A stretch of 64,000 nt of DNA from Isoetes taiwanensis (taxonomy: Eukaryota > Streptophyta > Lycopodiopsida > Isoetales > Isoetaceae): positions 11,985,072-12,049,071 of the forward strand of contig JAJEKV010000040.1 of the NCBI GenBank assembly GCA_021234155.1, read 5' to 3'. The translations under genes were made by a program, and so were the position numbers. Positions 33,017 to 43,836 of the stretch are shown piece by piece (positions within the stretch are counted from its first letter, which is position 1; each line of letters starts with the position of its first letter). The notes beneath the pieces were generated by a model that did not search any database, had not been told where the DNA came from, and saw only the letters and a list, made by a program, of their open reading frames with translations.

Positions 33017-34741
33017 ATGTCTGCCCGAAACTTCACGCCAGACGAACTTCTTTCCCAGACGGCGTCTCGCTTGGAGCGTCATCAGCGACGGGAAGTTGTT
33101 CGTGATATGTATGGATCTGCTTATGACATTGAGGGAGGCCACATTCGGTCTAGGGCTCAGTCGGCGCCACCCACCCCTCGTGTCATGTCTCGTCCAAATT
33201 CCCCGCCTCAAGCGTGCAAACATTGCTCACAGCCTCAGTCACCTCATCACTATCAGGAGCCCTATCAGGCTCCACCTTCTCAACCTTACTTTCATACCCC
33301 CGAACATGCCTACATCTATCATTCTTCTGGCCACACGCCTCTGCCTTCACAACCATCATCTCCACCGGGTGGGCAGGGATATCCACATGTCTCTTTTGCG
33401 CCTCCCCAAGAATTTCCCTTCCCTACATTTCCCACCGCTCTTCCTGTTTACAACCTTACCGACCTCAAAACCAATGCTCAGGTACCTTCAGTACCTCCCC
33501 CGCAGTCACCCCTTCATCAGGGTCCTTCAGGCACCATGCCACCACCAACTCCACCTCAATATAATCCCTATCCAGTTCCTGTCCAGCCAAGCACTTTCAC
33601 CTCTACCTTTCAGACCCTTAAGCTGACTTATCCCACCTTTGGCAACACGAAAGGCAAACCACTAGACCAAAGTGCTCAGGCCCACATGGAAGAATTTGAG
33701 GCTCTGGCTGTCCTAAATGGTCATGCACAACCTCAACTGAAATTCCACATCTTTTCCACCACCTTGCGTGGCTCTCCTCATCAATGGCTCATGTCCAACA
33801 AAAGCCACTGGAAACAAGATTGGTCCGAAATGAGAACTGCTTTTCTTTCTCACTATGGGACCACGGATGATGATCAACTTCATCTCAAGCAACTCAATGA
33901 CCTTCAACAAGAGCCCACGGAGTCCGCCCGGGATTTTGCAGATCGTCTTCACATTCTGCTCAGCAAACTCAAGGAGTACCCCACACAGAGCCAGATCTTG
34001 GTCTGGTTTCTCCAAGGACTTCCTCCAGCTATCCGACTCATGACTGAATACCTGCGCCCGAAGACTTTGGAGCAGGCTATCGACCTTGTCAATCACTCAG
34101 TCAATGTTTCCTCCCGTGGCGTGGCTCTTCAGGAGCTCCCTTTCATTCCTCCCGTCATGGTTCCACAGACTACTATCCAACCTCAACACGCCAATCCGCA
34201 GCGCAGTCAGATCTGGTGCCATATCTGCAAATATCAAGGCCACTTGGCGAATGAGTGCAACTCCACCAATGGCCCGCCTCATTGTAAAAGATGCAACATG
34301 TGCAATCATGCCACGGAAGAGTGCACTCGCACTCATCCTACACCTTTCTGCAACAAACTGGTTTATCAAGTGCAAACGACAACGCAGCAACAATCGCACT
34401 ATCAGCAGCCACCAATGCAGGCGCAACCCAGTCAACTCTATCAGCAACAGGAGCCACAACGGGGACCCAACACACGTCCTCCTTTTGATCCTTCTAAAGC
34501 TCAGTGTTATCACTGTCACGAATGGGGTCATACCACCACGGCATGTCTTCAACTTCCACAAGTTCAGGTACAGCTTCCTGGCACAAATCAGACCACCTCG
34601 GTCCGCCTCACGGCTTACCAACTCTGGATTGCCAACGGAAAACAAGGCCCGCGTCCTGTTCCAATCACGCTATCAACCAGCTCCTGCCAATCAACCTCAG
34701 ATGGATCAACAAGCACAGGAAGAAATTTTTCAGGCTCTTAA
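33017..34741 (+). CDS. gypsy Gag, capsid and three CCHC knuckles
   Basis: A frame of 574 codons beginning at the first ATG after the primer site. A Pro/Gln/His-rich N-part is followed by the retrotransposon Gag core (about residues 200-350: FHIFSTTLRGSPHQWL, QDWSEMRTAFLSHYG, ESARDFADRLHILL, WFLQGLPPAIR). Three C-x2-C-x4-H-x4-C zinc knuckles lie near residues 400, 423 and 496 (CHICKYQGHLANEC, CKRCNMCNHATEEC, CYHCHEWGHTTTAC). Gag packages the RNA into particles in the cytoplasm. The last residues after about 34650 appear shifted, because the natural continuation (ANQPQMDQQAQEEIFQAL) is in another frame. Confidence 0.88.
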   Translation: MSARNFTPDELLSQTASRLERHQRREVVRDMYGSAYDIEGGHIRSRAQSAPPTPRVMSRPNSPPQACKHCSQPQSPHHYQEPYQAPPSQPYFHTPEHAYIYHSSGHTPLPSQPSSPPGGQGYPHVSFAPPQEFPFPTFPTALPVYNLTDLKTNAQVPSVPPPQSPLHQGPSGTMPPPTPPQYNPYPVPVQPSTFTSTFQTLKLTYPTFGNTKGKPLDQSAQAHMEEFEALAVLNGHAQPQLKFHIFSTTLRGSPHQWLMSNKSHWKQDWSEMRTAFLSHYGTTDDDQLHLKQLNDLQQEPTESARDFADRLHILLSKLKEYPTQSQILVWFLQGLPPAIRLMTEYLRPKTLEQAIDLVNHSVNVSSRGVALQELPFIPPVMVPQTTIQPQHANPQRSQIWCHICKYQGHLANECNSTNGPPHCKRCNMCNHATEECTRTHPTPFCNKLVYQVQTTTQQQSHYQQPPMQAQPSQLYQQQEPQRGPNTRPPFDPSKAQCYHCHEWGHTTTACLQLPQVQVQLPGTNQTTSVRLTAYQLWIANGKQGPRPVPITLSTSSCQSTSDGSTSTGRNFSGS

Positions 34742-35400
34742 TCCTCCAGTCCAGCCGTCAAATTGGGTTGGTTTGGTTTCATGCCAGACCAGGGCGTCAC
34801 GTCCCTTAACCATTATTCCTAATGGCACCCAACCTGCCTTTGCAGTCGACACAATTCCTCATGAAGAGGAAAAAAAGGTTCACTTTGCACCTGACTTGGA
34901 GAAACTCATGCCGCATGTCATGCCTAAAGTTCGCCAAAGCATTCTGAACCTCATGCAAGCTGCTGAAGGCCGCACGTTGGCTAATGTTCATGCCACCACT
35001 AGAGCTCAACAAAGACAAGAAGCACCTTCCACGTCTCAACCTCCACGCTCTCAGACATATCCAAATATAGCTGCAGAGGTCGACCTACTCAAAGAAGTTG
35101 CTGCTTCATTACTACGCACTCCAGCAGATCTTTTTTCTCATGTACCTCTGGAACTCCAAGAGGAGCTCGCAAAAATCAAAATTCCCTTAAGTTTGGCAAC
35201 AATTTTGAAACTCGTCCCCGCTCTCAAGGACCGGTTACCACTCCCATTTGTTTTGGTTGGGGCTGTTGCTACCTCTACACCCACGGTACATGCCACGGTG
35301 GGCAATCAACAAGTCAATCATGTTCAAATTGACGGAGGTAGCCATCAATCTCATCACGGATAAACTCGCCAAATAAATGGGCATCAAACAACTCTATCGT
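34650..35400 (+). pseudogene. gypsy Gag-Pol junction and protease
   Basis: The continuing frame ends at 35363 with the protease active-site region VQIDGGS. After a further shift LITDKLAK and MGIKQLYRAPYD follow, with a stop codon at 35374-35376. The DGGS form instead of DSG or DTG is usual in the Tat/Athila branch. The protease normally cuts the Gag-Pol polyprotein, but this copy cannot be made intact. Confidence 0.65.
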
Positions 35401-36269
35401 GCCCCATATGACATCAAATTGGCTAATGGCCATATCCGCGCGACCTCAAGGTGTCGCCTCTTCTTCACATCAACATTGGTGATCTCCGATTCCCCTTGGA
35501 ATTTGGTGTTTGGAAGGCTGGAGAAGATCCGGTGATTATGAAATGTTGGTGTGGACCTTTTCTCCGCCCGGGCCAAGAGTATCCATTACTGGGCCACGGA
35601 TCAATTAGTCATCACAGATGGTCACCTCAATGCCACCATGGACTTGGAAACAGGCAAAATCATTTCCGTCGACAATGCTGAACCCTCTCTCTCCGCGTAG
35701 ATTCGAGGGCGCCTTTAATATCTATCAAGTTCGGGCTCCCTGCGAAGTGCGCCTCGTCATCCTACCCCGAATATACTGAGATCCTTGGGGAGAAATGACT
35801 CTTGATCGGGGACCGGCCGTGGCTGCCTTGCTTGACCCTTACGGCTCCTTGCAATCGCATCCAACATGTTGATCACACCGGATCTTCAGATGCTGAACCT
35901 CCTGCAGCTCCTGTAGATGTACACGCTGTCATGAAGCAACCTCTGCTTGATAAAACTCAGCAACCTCTCTTCTTCACCACGCAGAGTGCCACGCATCCTG
36001 TCATGCTTCAACCTCCTGCTCATATTGTCCAGGACACGGAAGTTATCCCCCATATTCAGACTCCTGAAGTCGAGATTGTGGACGTGGGTAACAATCAGCC
36101 TGTCCGCATTGCTGCAAATCTTGGACACCCTATCGTATCGAGGCCGCCACGCTCTTCAAAAAGTTCAAACACATTTTAAGCACGGAGCTACTGAGACCTT
36201 CGGGGAATCAACAAAACCTTGGGGAACTCACAATTCCTACCAAATCGATGCCCGGCCCAAGATAGCAAC

Positions 36270-37129
36270 GACGATGCATTCGGCTCAACCCCAATTACCG
36301 TGATCGTGTCAAGGCGGAAATTGACAAACTCCTTGCTGCAGGTTTGATCTATGAGGTCAAACATTCTTAATGGGTGAGCCCCATCGTCATTGCACTCAAA
36401 CACAATTGTAAGATCCGCGTTTGCGTGGACTACCGAAAACTAAATCAGGCCACGGAGCGGATCATTTTCCACTTCCCTTCACAGACCAGGTTCTGGAAGA
36501 GGTTGCTGGACATGAGATGTACTCTTTCATGGATGGTTTTTCCGGCTACAATCAGATCTCAATCAAAGAATCTGATCAACTCAAGACTACTTTCACCACC
36601 CCGTGGGGCACTTTTGCCTACAAGGTGGTTCCTTTTGGATTATCAAACTCTCCATCAACATTTCAGCGCATCATGCTCTCCGTTTTTCATGATTTTATGA
36701 AGGAAAATCCCTTCTTACAAATTTTTCAAGATGACTTCTCTGCCTACAGTTCCATGGCTGACCATTTGGATAAATTGGAACTCGTCTTTCAGAAATGTGA
36801 TGAGTCAGGCATTAGTCTCAATCCCGAGAAATGCACCTTTTGCGTCACCTCCGGTGTTCTGTTAGGACATGTTGTCAGCAAAGCAGGTATCACCACGGAT
36901 CCTGCCAAAATCAGTTGTGTGCTCAAAGCTCAAGCACCAACCAATATCAAGGAGACACGCTCTTTCCTGGGTAAGGTCCATTATTACTCCACCTTCATTC
37001 CTGGACTGGCAGCCATTGCAGCTCCCATTCATAAACTCACGGGTGATGAATCCACCTGGGCTTGGAATTCCCAGGCGGATGCTGCTTTCCAACAGTTGAA
37101 GCTCTTGCTTACTCAGGCCCCGGTTCCAT
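36270..37129 (+). pseudogene. gypsy reverse transcriptase
   Basis: Blocks in order are NPNYRDRVKAEIDKLL, a stop at 36368-36370, WVSPIVIALK, VCVDYRKLNQATE, then after a shift EMYSFMDGFSGYNQI, GTFAYKVVPFGLSNSPSTFQ, IFQDDFSAYS (DD catalytic pair), LLGHVVSKAGI and RSFLGKVHYYSTFIPGL. The catalytic residues remain. The frame ends where the MITE-like insert begins. Confidence 0.88.
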
Positions 37130-37792
37130 GGAATAGAATAACGGCTAAGGTTAGCCAAATGGCTATTTTATAGCAGTTTTGCCAAGAAAAACGGCTAAAG
37201 TAAATGGAAAAAATTCCCAAAAAAAAAAGAAAATTTTAGCCCAATTTTTTTGCCGCCCAAGTGAGTTTTTAGGTTGAATAGCCAAACCTTTACCTCCAGA
37301 CATATCCATCAGGACATCGATTAGCTAAACCTAAGATAGAGTGGGCTTGGAAAAATGAATAGATTAGCCCGAAATCCAACACAAATGTATGTACTAACTT
37401 TAAGAAATTTCAAATAGGGTTTATATTTTTCTTTCTTTTTTCCACTTTCTTTCTTGTTCCAAGAACAAAGTTGAAGCATTAGAGAAAAGGAACAATGTAG
37501 TCCCATTTTTTTAGGTTTTTGAACATGTTCATATATGTTTGTGTCTTGATTTATGTATTTACAATAAATTCAATGTTTTTGCCAAAATGCTTAGATTTTT
37601 TCAAATTACTATCGCGTGAAGGCTAATATTTGCCTTTCCACTTTGTGAAAGTTTAGCCAAAGGCAAGAAAGTGTGATGGAGAAAAACCATTTAGTTTAGC
37701 AAAGTGTTAGAAACTTCTAGCCCCAATTTGGAGGTAGTTTAGCTAAACCTATTTTGGCTACACTAAAATATAGGAGTAGTAATTTATTCCAT
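37124..37792. mobile_element. MITE-like insertion in the gypsy pol gene
   Basis: A 663-bp AT-rich, non-coding segment separates reverse transcriptase from RNase H. TTCCAT occurs at both junctions (37124-37129 and 37787-37792), which fits a target duplication of up to six bases. Both ends inward start GGAATA when read from outside, but further inverted similarity is weak. TTTAGCTAAACC-like words recur inside. The superfamily is unclear. Confidence 0.65.
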
Positions 37793-38280
37793 GCTCGGTT
37801 CTTGTTCCTCCTCAATGGGACAAGCCCTTTCACGTCCATGTCGATGTCTCGGCGTTTGCTATTGGAGCTGTTCTTTCTCAAGAATATGATGCGCACACTG
37901 ACAAACCAAACCGATATGCCAGCCGAAAACTCAATTCTGCTGAGCGCAACTACTCTGCCACAGAGCGTGAGGCCTTGGGTTTAATTTTCTGTGTCCAACG
38001 CTTCCGTCACTATCTTTTAGGCAGTCAGATCAAATTCTTTGTTGACCACCAAGCACTCCTTTATTTGATCAACAAATCCACGCCCACGGGCCGCATTGCT
38101 CGTTGGGTCCTCCTTCTGCGAGAATTTGCACCTTTTGAAATTGTTCACAAGGCAGGCAAATCTCATGTTGTCCCGGATTATCTTTCACGCATACACACAG
38201 ATGATCCCTCCACTGGAGTCTCAGACGCCTTTCCGGATGCTCAACTCTTTCTGGTCATGGCAATGCCACACTGGTTCCAC
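37793..38280 (+). pseudogene. gypsy RNase H
   Basis: Starts with QWDKPFHVHVDVSAFAIGAV, then RYASRKLNSAERNYSATERE, FRHYLLGSQIKFFVDHQAL and HVVPDYLSRI. The D-E-D catalytic positions can be seen in VDVS, TERE and VDHQ. A frame change occurs near 37975. It removes the RNA strand of the RNA-DNA hybrid during copying. Confidence 0.82.
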
Positions 38281-38439
38281 AACTTTCAGCAGTATCTCCT
38301 CACAGGCGCTCTTCCACCAGAGGACGCCACGCTCTCTCAAGCCAAGCGACAATCCCGTCGACATCAATTTCTCCGAGAGGTCCGTGACTACACCATGGTT
38401 GCAGGCCATCTTTACAAAAAGGGTAAGGATACCATCCTT

Positions 38440-39596
38440 CGACGCTGTGTTCTCCCTCATGAGGTCCCAGATATTGTTTGAGAAGCCCATGAAGGGCTCG
38501 GTGGTGGTCATTTTCATGGTGACACCACGGCACGCAAAATCCTTCTTGCTGGTTATTTTTGGCCCACGCTCTTCAAAGACGCTCACGCCCACGCCCGCAC
38601 GTGTGATGCTTGCCGGCCGTGTGGGGCGCCCACGCCCGTGATGCTCTTCCCTTTGCGCCGGTCGCCACGCCCCTTCCTTCGGACCAAATGGGGATGGATT
38701 TTGTGGGATCCATAGATCCTCTGGCGGCACACCCGCCCGCTACATTCAGTTCTCACCGACCACGCTACTAAATGGGCGGAAGCTTGCGCACTTCCGGACA
38801 ACAACTGCGGCAAAATGACCAAGGTCCTCTATCAACAAATCATCACACGCTTTGGCTGCCCCACGGAGCTGGTCAGTGATCGCGGTGTCCATTTTATCAA
38901 TCATACCATCAAGGAGCTGACGGATTATCTCCTGATACATCATCACAAGAGCACACCTTACTATCCTCAAGGGAATGGTTTGGCCGAAAGCACCAACAAA
39001 ACTCTGGTCACAATTCTCAAGAAAATTTGTGACGCTTCTCGCACTGACTGGCAAACCAAGCTTCCTACTGTTCTTTGGGCTTACAATACTTGTTTCAAAA
39101 TAGCTACAGGTCACACTCCTTTCAAATTGGTTTATGGTCAAGAAGTCTCATGCCTTTTGAATACATCCTTCCAACTCTCCGTTTTCAACTGGCTACCGCC
39201 CATAATCCGCCTGCTGCACTCAAAGAAAGGGTTTATCAATTGGAACAGTTGGATGAACTTAGAAGGGATGCTTATATTCGTGTTCTTTATGGACAACAGT
39301 TGCAAAAATCTTTACATGACAAACGTTCGAAGACAAAAACATTCAAAGAAGGGGATTTGGTTCTTCTTTATGATTCTCGGTACAAAAATTTTCCGGGTAA
39401 GCTAAAGTTTCGATGGCTTGGCCCTTATCAAATTGTTCAAGTGGTGCAACCCAGCGTTTTCCAGCTGGCTGAGTTAGATGGAACTCCATTACCTACACTG
39501 GTTAATGGCTTTCGCCTCAAACCATTTCATACCACAGAAAGTGAAAATCAACAAACAGCTGCTGTTCCAGACACAAACACAACAGATAGTGACTAA
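38440..39596 (+). pseudogene. gypsy integrase with GPY/F-like end
   Basis: The N-terminal zinc-binding module reads HEGLGGGHFH...CDAC just after a stop at 38479-38481. The catalytic core shows MDFVGSID, LVSDRGVHF and YPQGNGLAEST, the D, D and E positions. The C-terminus (EGDLVLLYDSRYKN, RWLGPYQIVQVV, NGFRLKPFH) resembles the GPY/F module. I see no chromodomain. At least two frame changes separate these parts. The last frame, 39075-39596, is open to its stop. Confidence 0.85.
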
Positions 39597-39733
39597 ACCA
39601 GCGGCATATTTATAGTATCGGTGGAATTTTTACAAAATGTGGGCACAGCCCAGCTATTTCCGCTATGGGCACTGCCCTATATACAAAAACGGGCTCAGAG
39701 CCCTATCTACTAAGTCCTAAGAAGAAAAACCCT

Positions 39734-40000
39734 CTACTCCGGGTTCGGAGCAGAGGTGATACGCAGGATGTGGTAGAGATTCTGCTCAGGATCCCAGCGC
39801 AGGTGCAGAATCACCTCCATCCCGTTGGTCTTCGGATCGGGATGCTCAGCCATCCCGGCACACCACCCGTCCATCGCCAGGCCACGGTTGTGGCAACGCC
39901 AGAGGTCCAGACAATCCATCTTGCAGGTAATCCACTCCAAACAGTTTGAAGGCATAGTGCAGTGATCATGCAAACTAGCAGCAGACATACTGAGCGCCAT
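39734..40000 (-). CDS. small antisense ORF in the gypsy element (88 residues)
   Basis: Starting from ATG at 40000 the minus strand encodes 88 residues (MALSMSAASLHDHCTMPSNC...) containing WITCKMDCLDLWRC and HLRWDPEQNLYHILR. A TATA-like CTATATAAG lies about 30 bp before the start (near 40030-40040). Some Tat-lineage elements are known to carry an antisense gene between pol and the 3' LTR. No domain is recognised and it may be chance. Confidence 0.35.
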   Translation of the reverse strand: MALSMSAASLHDHCTMPSNCLEWITCKMDCLDLWRCHNRGLAMDGWCAGMAEHPDPKTNGMEVILHLRWDPEQNLYHILRITSAPNPE

Positions 40001-40530
40001 CGGATGTCTTCGCTTCACTCCCTGTTTGTCTTATATAGCCAACCGAGGAACTCCTTGTCGACGTGGACCAATCAAAAAAAAAAATTGCCAACGTGTTTGC
40101 AATGCAAGGCTGTTTCTAAAACGAGAATCTTTTCTCCCGCCGCATATCTAGCCATGGTACCTTCTGACACATTCGTTTTAATGAGATCCCTTCGAGTTGC
40201 CAGCATTAAATGACATTCCTTCTTTTCACGCCCGTCGAACATTAATGTGCGTCCTTTTGCCACCAGTCACATCAGATCATTCTCTCACGTCTCATCTCAA
40301 CCGTTCCTTGTTTCTCCCTTTGCTGTTTGGGGACTTAGCCAAATTTTTGCCTCTCAATCACCTCCTTCGCATCTATCGACACCTGGCATCATAAACGGGT
40401 GCAGTTTCGCCCTCATCATGCCCCTTCGCCTCCATTTGCGCGCCCTAAACCTTTTCGTCTTTCTGCGCCTTCGTCCTCCGTTCTCCGCTCTCCGCCTTTG
40501 TATCACCGTTCTTTTCTGAAGCTCTTTGCT

Positions 40531-43010
40531 ATGGCTGCACCCAAATTTCCTACACTTCAAGCTACTGCTCCCAGGGAACCGGCTCTTTTCGAGTCAGTAT
40601 CCTTCTTGACGCCCACTTTTCGTGAAACCCTTGTTGGCCCCAGTCGTGAAGTCGCAGAACGCCAGAAGCTTTATGCATTCTCACAAATGGAACTCCCGGC
40701 TCCAAATCCAGACCAATTGAAGCAGTTCATCGCTCACATCGTCAACGGCCGAATGGATGCGCTCGCGTGGTCGATGGCACCACCATTTTGCTGACCCAGC
40801 ACCGATTTACGAGGTATTCCATATTCCTTTGCAAACCCCTTGTTTATCTTGGGCTGCCTTTACGGGGATCTCGATGTCAGCGAGTTTGGTGCTCCACGCT
40901 TATCAAGCGAACATACATCGCCTGACAAATATTGCCAAGACCCATGAAACTTTTGTTAAGTTTCTGTGGCGAAAGTTCCTTGGGTATTCTATCAAGAACA
41001 CCCATATCAATAAGCCTTTCTATAATTTGATGATCACTGCTATCCGCTCCAACCACCACATTGATTGGCCCCAATTGTTGTTTTACCGCCTTCTTCAAGA
41101 AGTCGACCGTCTTAGGGCTGCCCCCTCCTCTATCTCTGAAGTTTCCGTGGGTGGCCATCTTCAAGCCATCATTCGTCATTACTTTCCTCCCTCACCTCCT
41201 AATTCTCATGATTCCACTCAGCAGTCCCTTCCTCAAACTCACCAAGTTGGCACCTCACGCCCTTCTTCTTCTGGTCATATCAACCTTCAGCACATGCATG
41301 TCACTGTCTCCTCCTCTACAGAAAAAAGCACTCCAGTTCGCAACATGTCTCACAAACGTCACAAACAAGGCAACAGCAGGCTCCACCACCTCCGCACCCT
41401 CGCCAGCTGTTGTATCAATATCAGCAGGATGTTCAAGCTGCTGCTCTCAAGTTCCAAGAATCCCAGGAAGCTCTCATGAATGGGGTTCAAACGCCTGGAG
41501 GCCTCGGGACGCTGGTTCGCAAGAGACCTTCAAGCTGCTACCACGCAAGTTCATACTCTGGAGACCCAGCTTCAAGACAAGCACGAGGTTTTTTTACAGG
41601 CCCGTGAGGATCTAAAGGCTGCCCAAAATCAGAATAGTCTGCTTGCCGATCGGCGAGGCTCAGTGCGAACCACCATTTCAGAATTATTGGAGCAGGTCAA
41701 GGCAAGAGAGACTCTCTTGGCTGACAAGGATAAAGACATTGCCAAGCTGGACACGCTGTATACAGAACTCTCTCGGCATTACAACACTCAAGCCCAAGAC
41801 CTTACAGCGCGTGACACTCAAATTGCCTCTTTGGAAGCTCACTTTTCCACCTTGGACCTCTCGACTCACATCTCTCCAAGATCAGCTTACGGAGGCTCAG
41901 AAACAAAAAGTTCTTGATGACGCTGAGATTGCCAGGCTTCGACTCAATGTTCCTGGGCAATCCTCCTCCCATGCCACAACTTCTCAGAAACGGGTCCGTG
42001 ACCAGTCACGCCTTCTGTTAGAAAAGGAGAACCGGATCCGTGACCTCGAACAATAGCTACAGCAAGCTATTCAGTCTGCTGATGAGGCTTAGACCAAACT
42101 TGAAGGCTATGTTACCATTGCTCTCAACCTACCTGTTGACTTCCCTATTCCTTCCAGTTATCTGGATTATGTGGTTGCCCGCCGCCACCTCTTTCTTCTG
42201 AAGTGGCATACGGCTGATGGTCCCGTAGATGTTCCCCTGCGCACTGCAGATTTTCTTCGGATCTGGCCAGACCTCTCTGTTGAAGACAAAGGTTTATTCT
42301 GCGCCCTTTTAGTCTTTGATCTCATTCACTGTGACGATCCGGATTTGATCACCTTCAGAGTTGTTCAGCCCATGGCGTACATTTTCCATGACTTCTATCT
42401 GGCTGATACACATGACAAATTTCGGGATGGGCCACATCAGAACTTTCAGGGTGACTCAACAGTTCAATGGTTGCTTTTGGATAATAACCCATATCTGTCT
42501 GATCATGATCAGACTCACGCTCTTCATCAAGAGTACATGCCGGAGCTTGCTCATCATTTACCTCTCTGGCAAGCTGAAACACTGCAGTAGATACGGAAGT
42601 ATCTTGGACATCCTGAGGATCTTCCCTTTGCACAAGTTTATATGCAGCACTTGGCAGGTTACAATCAACTGCGTGCTCTTCTGGATAGCAAGACAGTCCC
42701 CATGGGTTGGGATAGCCCTCCTGTATACTCTCAGCTCCCTGCTTCTGTTTGGGACCATTGGTGCAAAGCTCTTGATCAAGACCTTGTCCGTGAATTCAGG
42801 GAGCAGGCTCAGCAGCCCACGCCCACGGGCTGCTCTCAAATGCATCAGCCCACGCCCAGCAGCCCATGCCCAGCAAGCTGCTCTCAAATGCATCCTGGTC
42901 AGCTCTTTAAATCGGCAGCGTCCCATCTTTCACTGCAATCCGAATGCCAGCGTCAGTGCCTTCGGTCTCCAGACCTGCCTACTCATGGAGTGCCAGTTTG
43001 TTTCTTCTGA
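40531..43010 (+). pseudogene. extra ORF of the gypsy element with coiled coil (decayed)
   Basis: A long protein-like region after integrase, split by frameshifts and TAG stops. It begins MAAPKFPTLQATAPREPALF at 40531, continues KFLWRKFLGYSIKN and LFYRLLQEVDRLRA (40757-41479), then a heptad-rich stretch likely to form a coiled coil (41480-42056: LEQVKARETLLADKDKDI, ALEKENRIRDLEQ-like). The last part is in one frame from 42090 with YLDYVVARRHLFLLKWHT, PVYSQLPASVWDHW. Stops are at 42054, 42090 and 42588. Its position matches the extra or env-like gene of Tat/Athila elements. I see no membrane segment, so an envelope role is not supported. Confidence 0.55.
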
Positions 43011-43220
43011 AGCCCATGCTGCCCTTGAAGACATGGTGCGCTCTCATTTCCTCATTGATGCCGATCCTGCCCTTGGGCTCAACACTCCTCCTGCTCTTCA
43101 AATACGCCAGGATCTCATTGGCACTTACCATAATGGTGCCCATCCTCACTCCCGTGAGGATCACTTGAGCTAGCGGCTTCAGCCCCCTCGAAACACTTCC
43201 TCCTTTTCTTGGTGAGTGTA

Positions 43221-43234
43221 GTTTGGTGGGGGAG
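43221..43234 (+). other. polypurine tract
   Basis: GGTGGGGGAG ends directly at the 3' LTR and is the expected plus-strand primer. Confidence 0.8.
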
Positions 43235-43836
43235 TGTTAGTCTGTGCCTCCAGTACAGGGACTATTCATGCATCCTGACGGACCAGGTCAAGAACAAGGA
43301 TCCACGGTCGGGGCGTGGTCGATCGTCAAAGGCTCAGCCAGAAGACCAAGCGGCCAGACCCACCTTGATCAAAGAAAAGGCTTTGCCAGTCAAAGGGCTT
43401 CAGACAAGTGGCGGCCCATCACCGCCAGCGTCGGCGTGGCGTGATTCTAGGCACTTCAAGAGGCACCGCCCGGCATTCACCGCAAATCAGGCCTCCTTCC
43501 AGGAGTCGGCACCGAGATCAGTCAGAGTGTCTATATTGGGCCAAAGGCCATTGTACTATATATATGACTAGAGCTAGCACATGAGTTTTTAGATGAGTTT
43601 TGAGTCTTGTCTCATTTCAGTTTTCTCTCGGTTGCGAGAGCTCATGTATCGCCATCATTGATATCAAGGAAGCTTATCATTGGCTTATCATTGTTGTCTC
43701 ATTGTTGTTGTTCCCTTTTCCCTTTCATTGTTTTCTTGCAAATCCCACGTGACATAGTCCCCGGATTCTCCTGTTAGATCCACGGGTCCTCACAGAGGGC
43801 TGTCTTGCAGGAGTTCCCGAACCCAGACCCCAAACA
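43235..43836 (+). repeat. 3' LTR, 602 bp
   Basis: Begins TGTTAG and ends CCAAACA, followed by GTCTT. See the 5' LTR for the uneven divergence. Confidence 0.92.

Larger units (their letters stand above)
32372..43836 (+). mobile_element. Ty3/gypsy LTR retrotransposon, 11.5 kb, nested in the satellite
   Basis: Two LTRs start TGTTAG and end AAACA, flanked by GTCTT. The order gag, protease, reverse transcriptase, RNase H, integrase defines the Ty3/gypsy class. A tRNA-Asp-like primer site, a DGGS protease motif, no visible chromodomain and extra ORFs after integrase point to the Tat/Athila branch, which is my inference. Stops, frameshifts and a 663-bp insert leave it inactive. Confidence 0.92.

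Noticed and set aside
40531-43010. Retroviral-type envelope gene
   Set aside because: The position fits, but I see no signal peptide, membrane anchor or cleavage motif, and the centre is a coiled coil.
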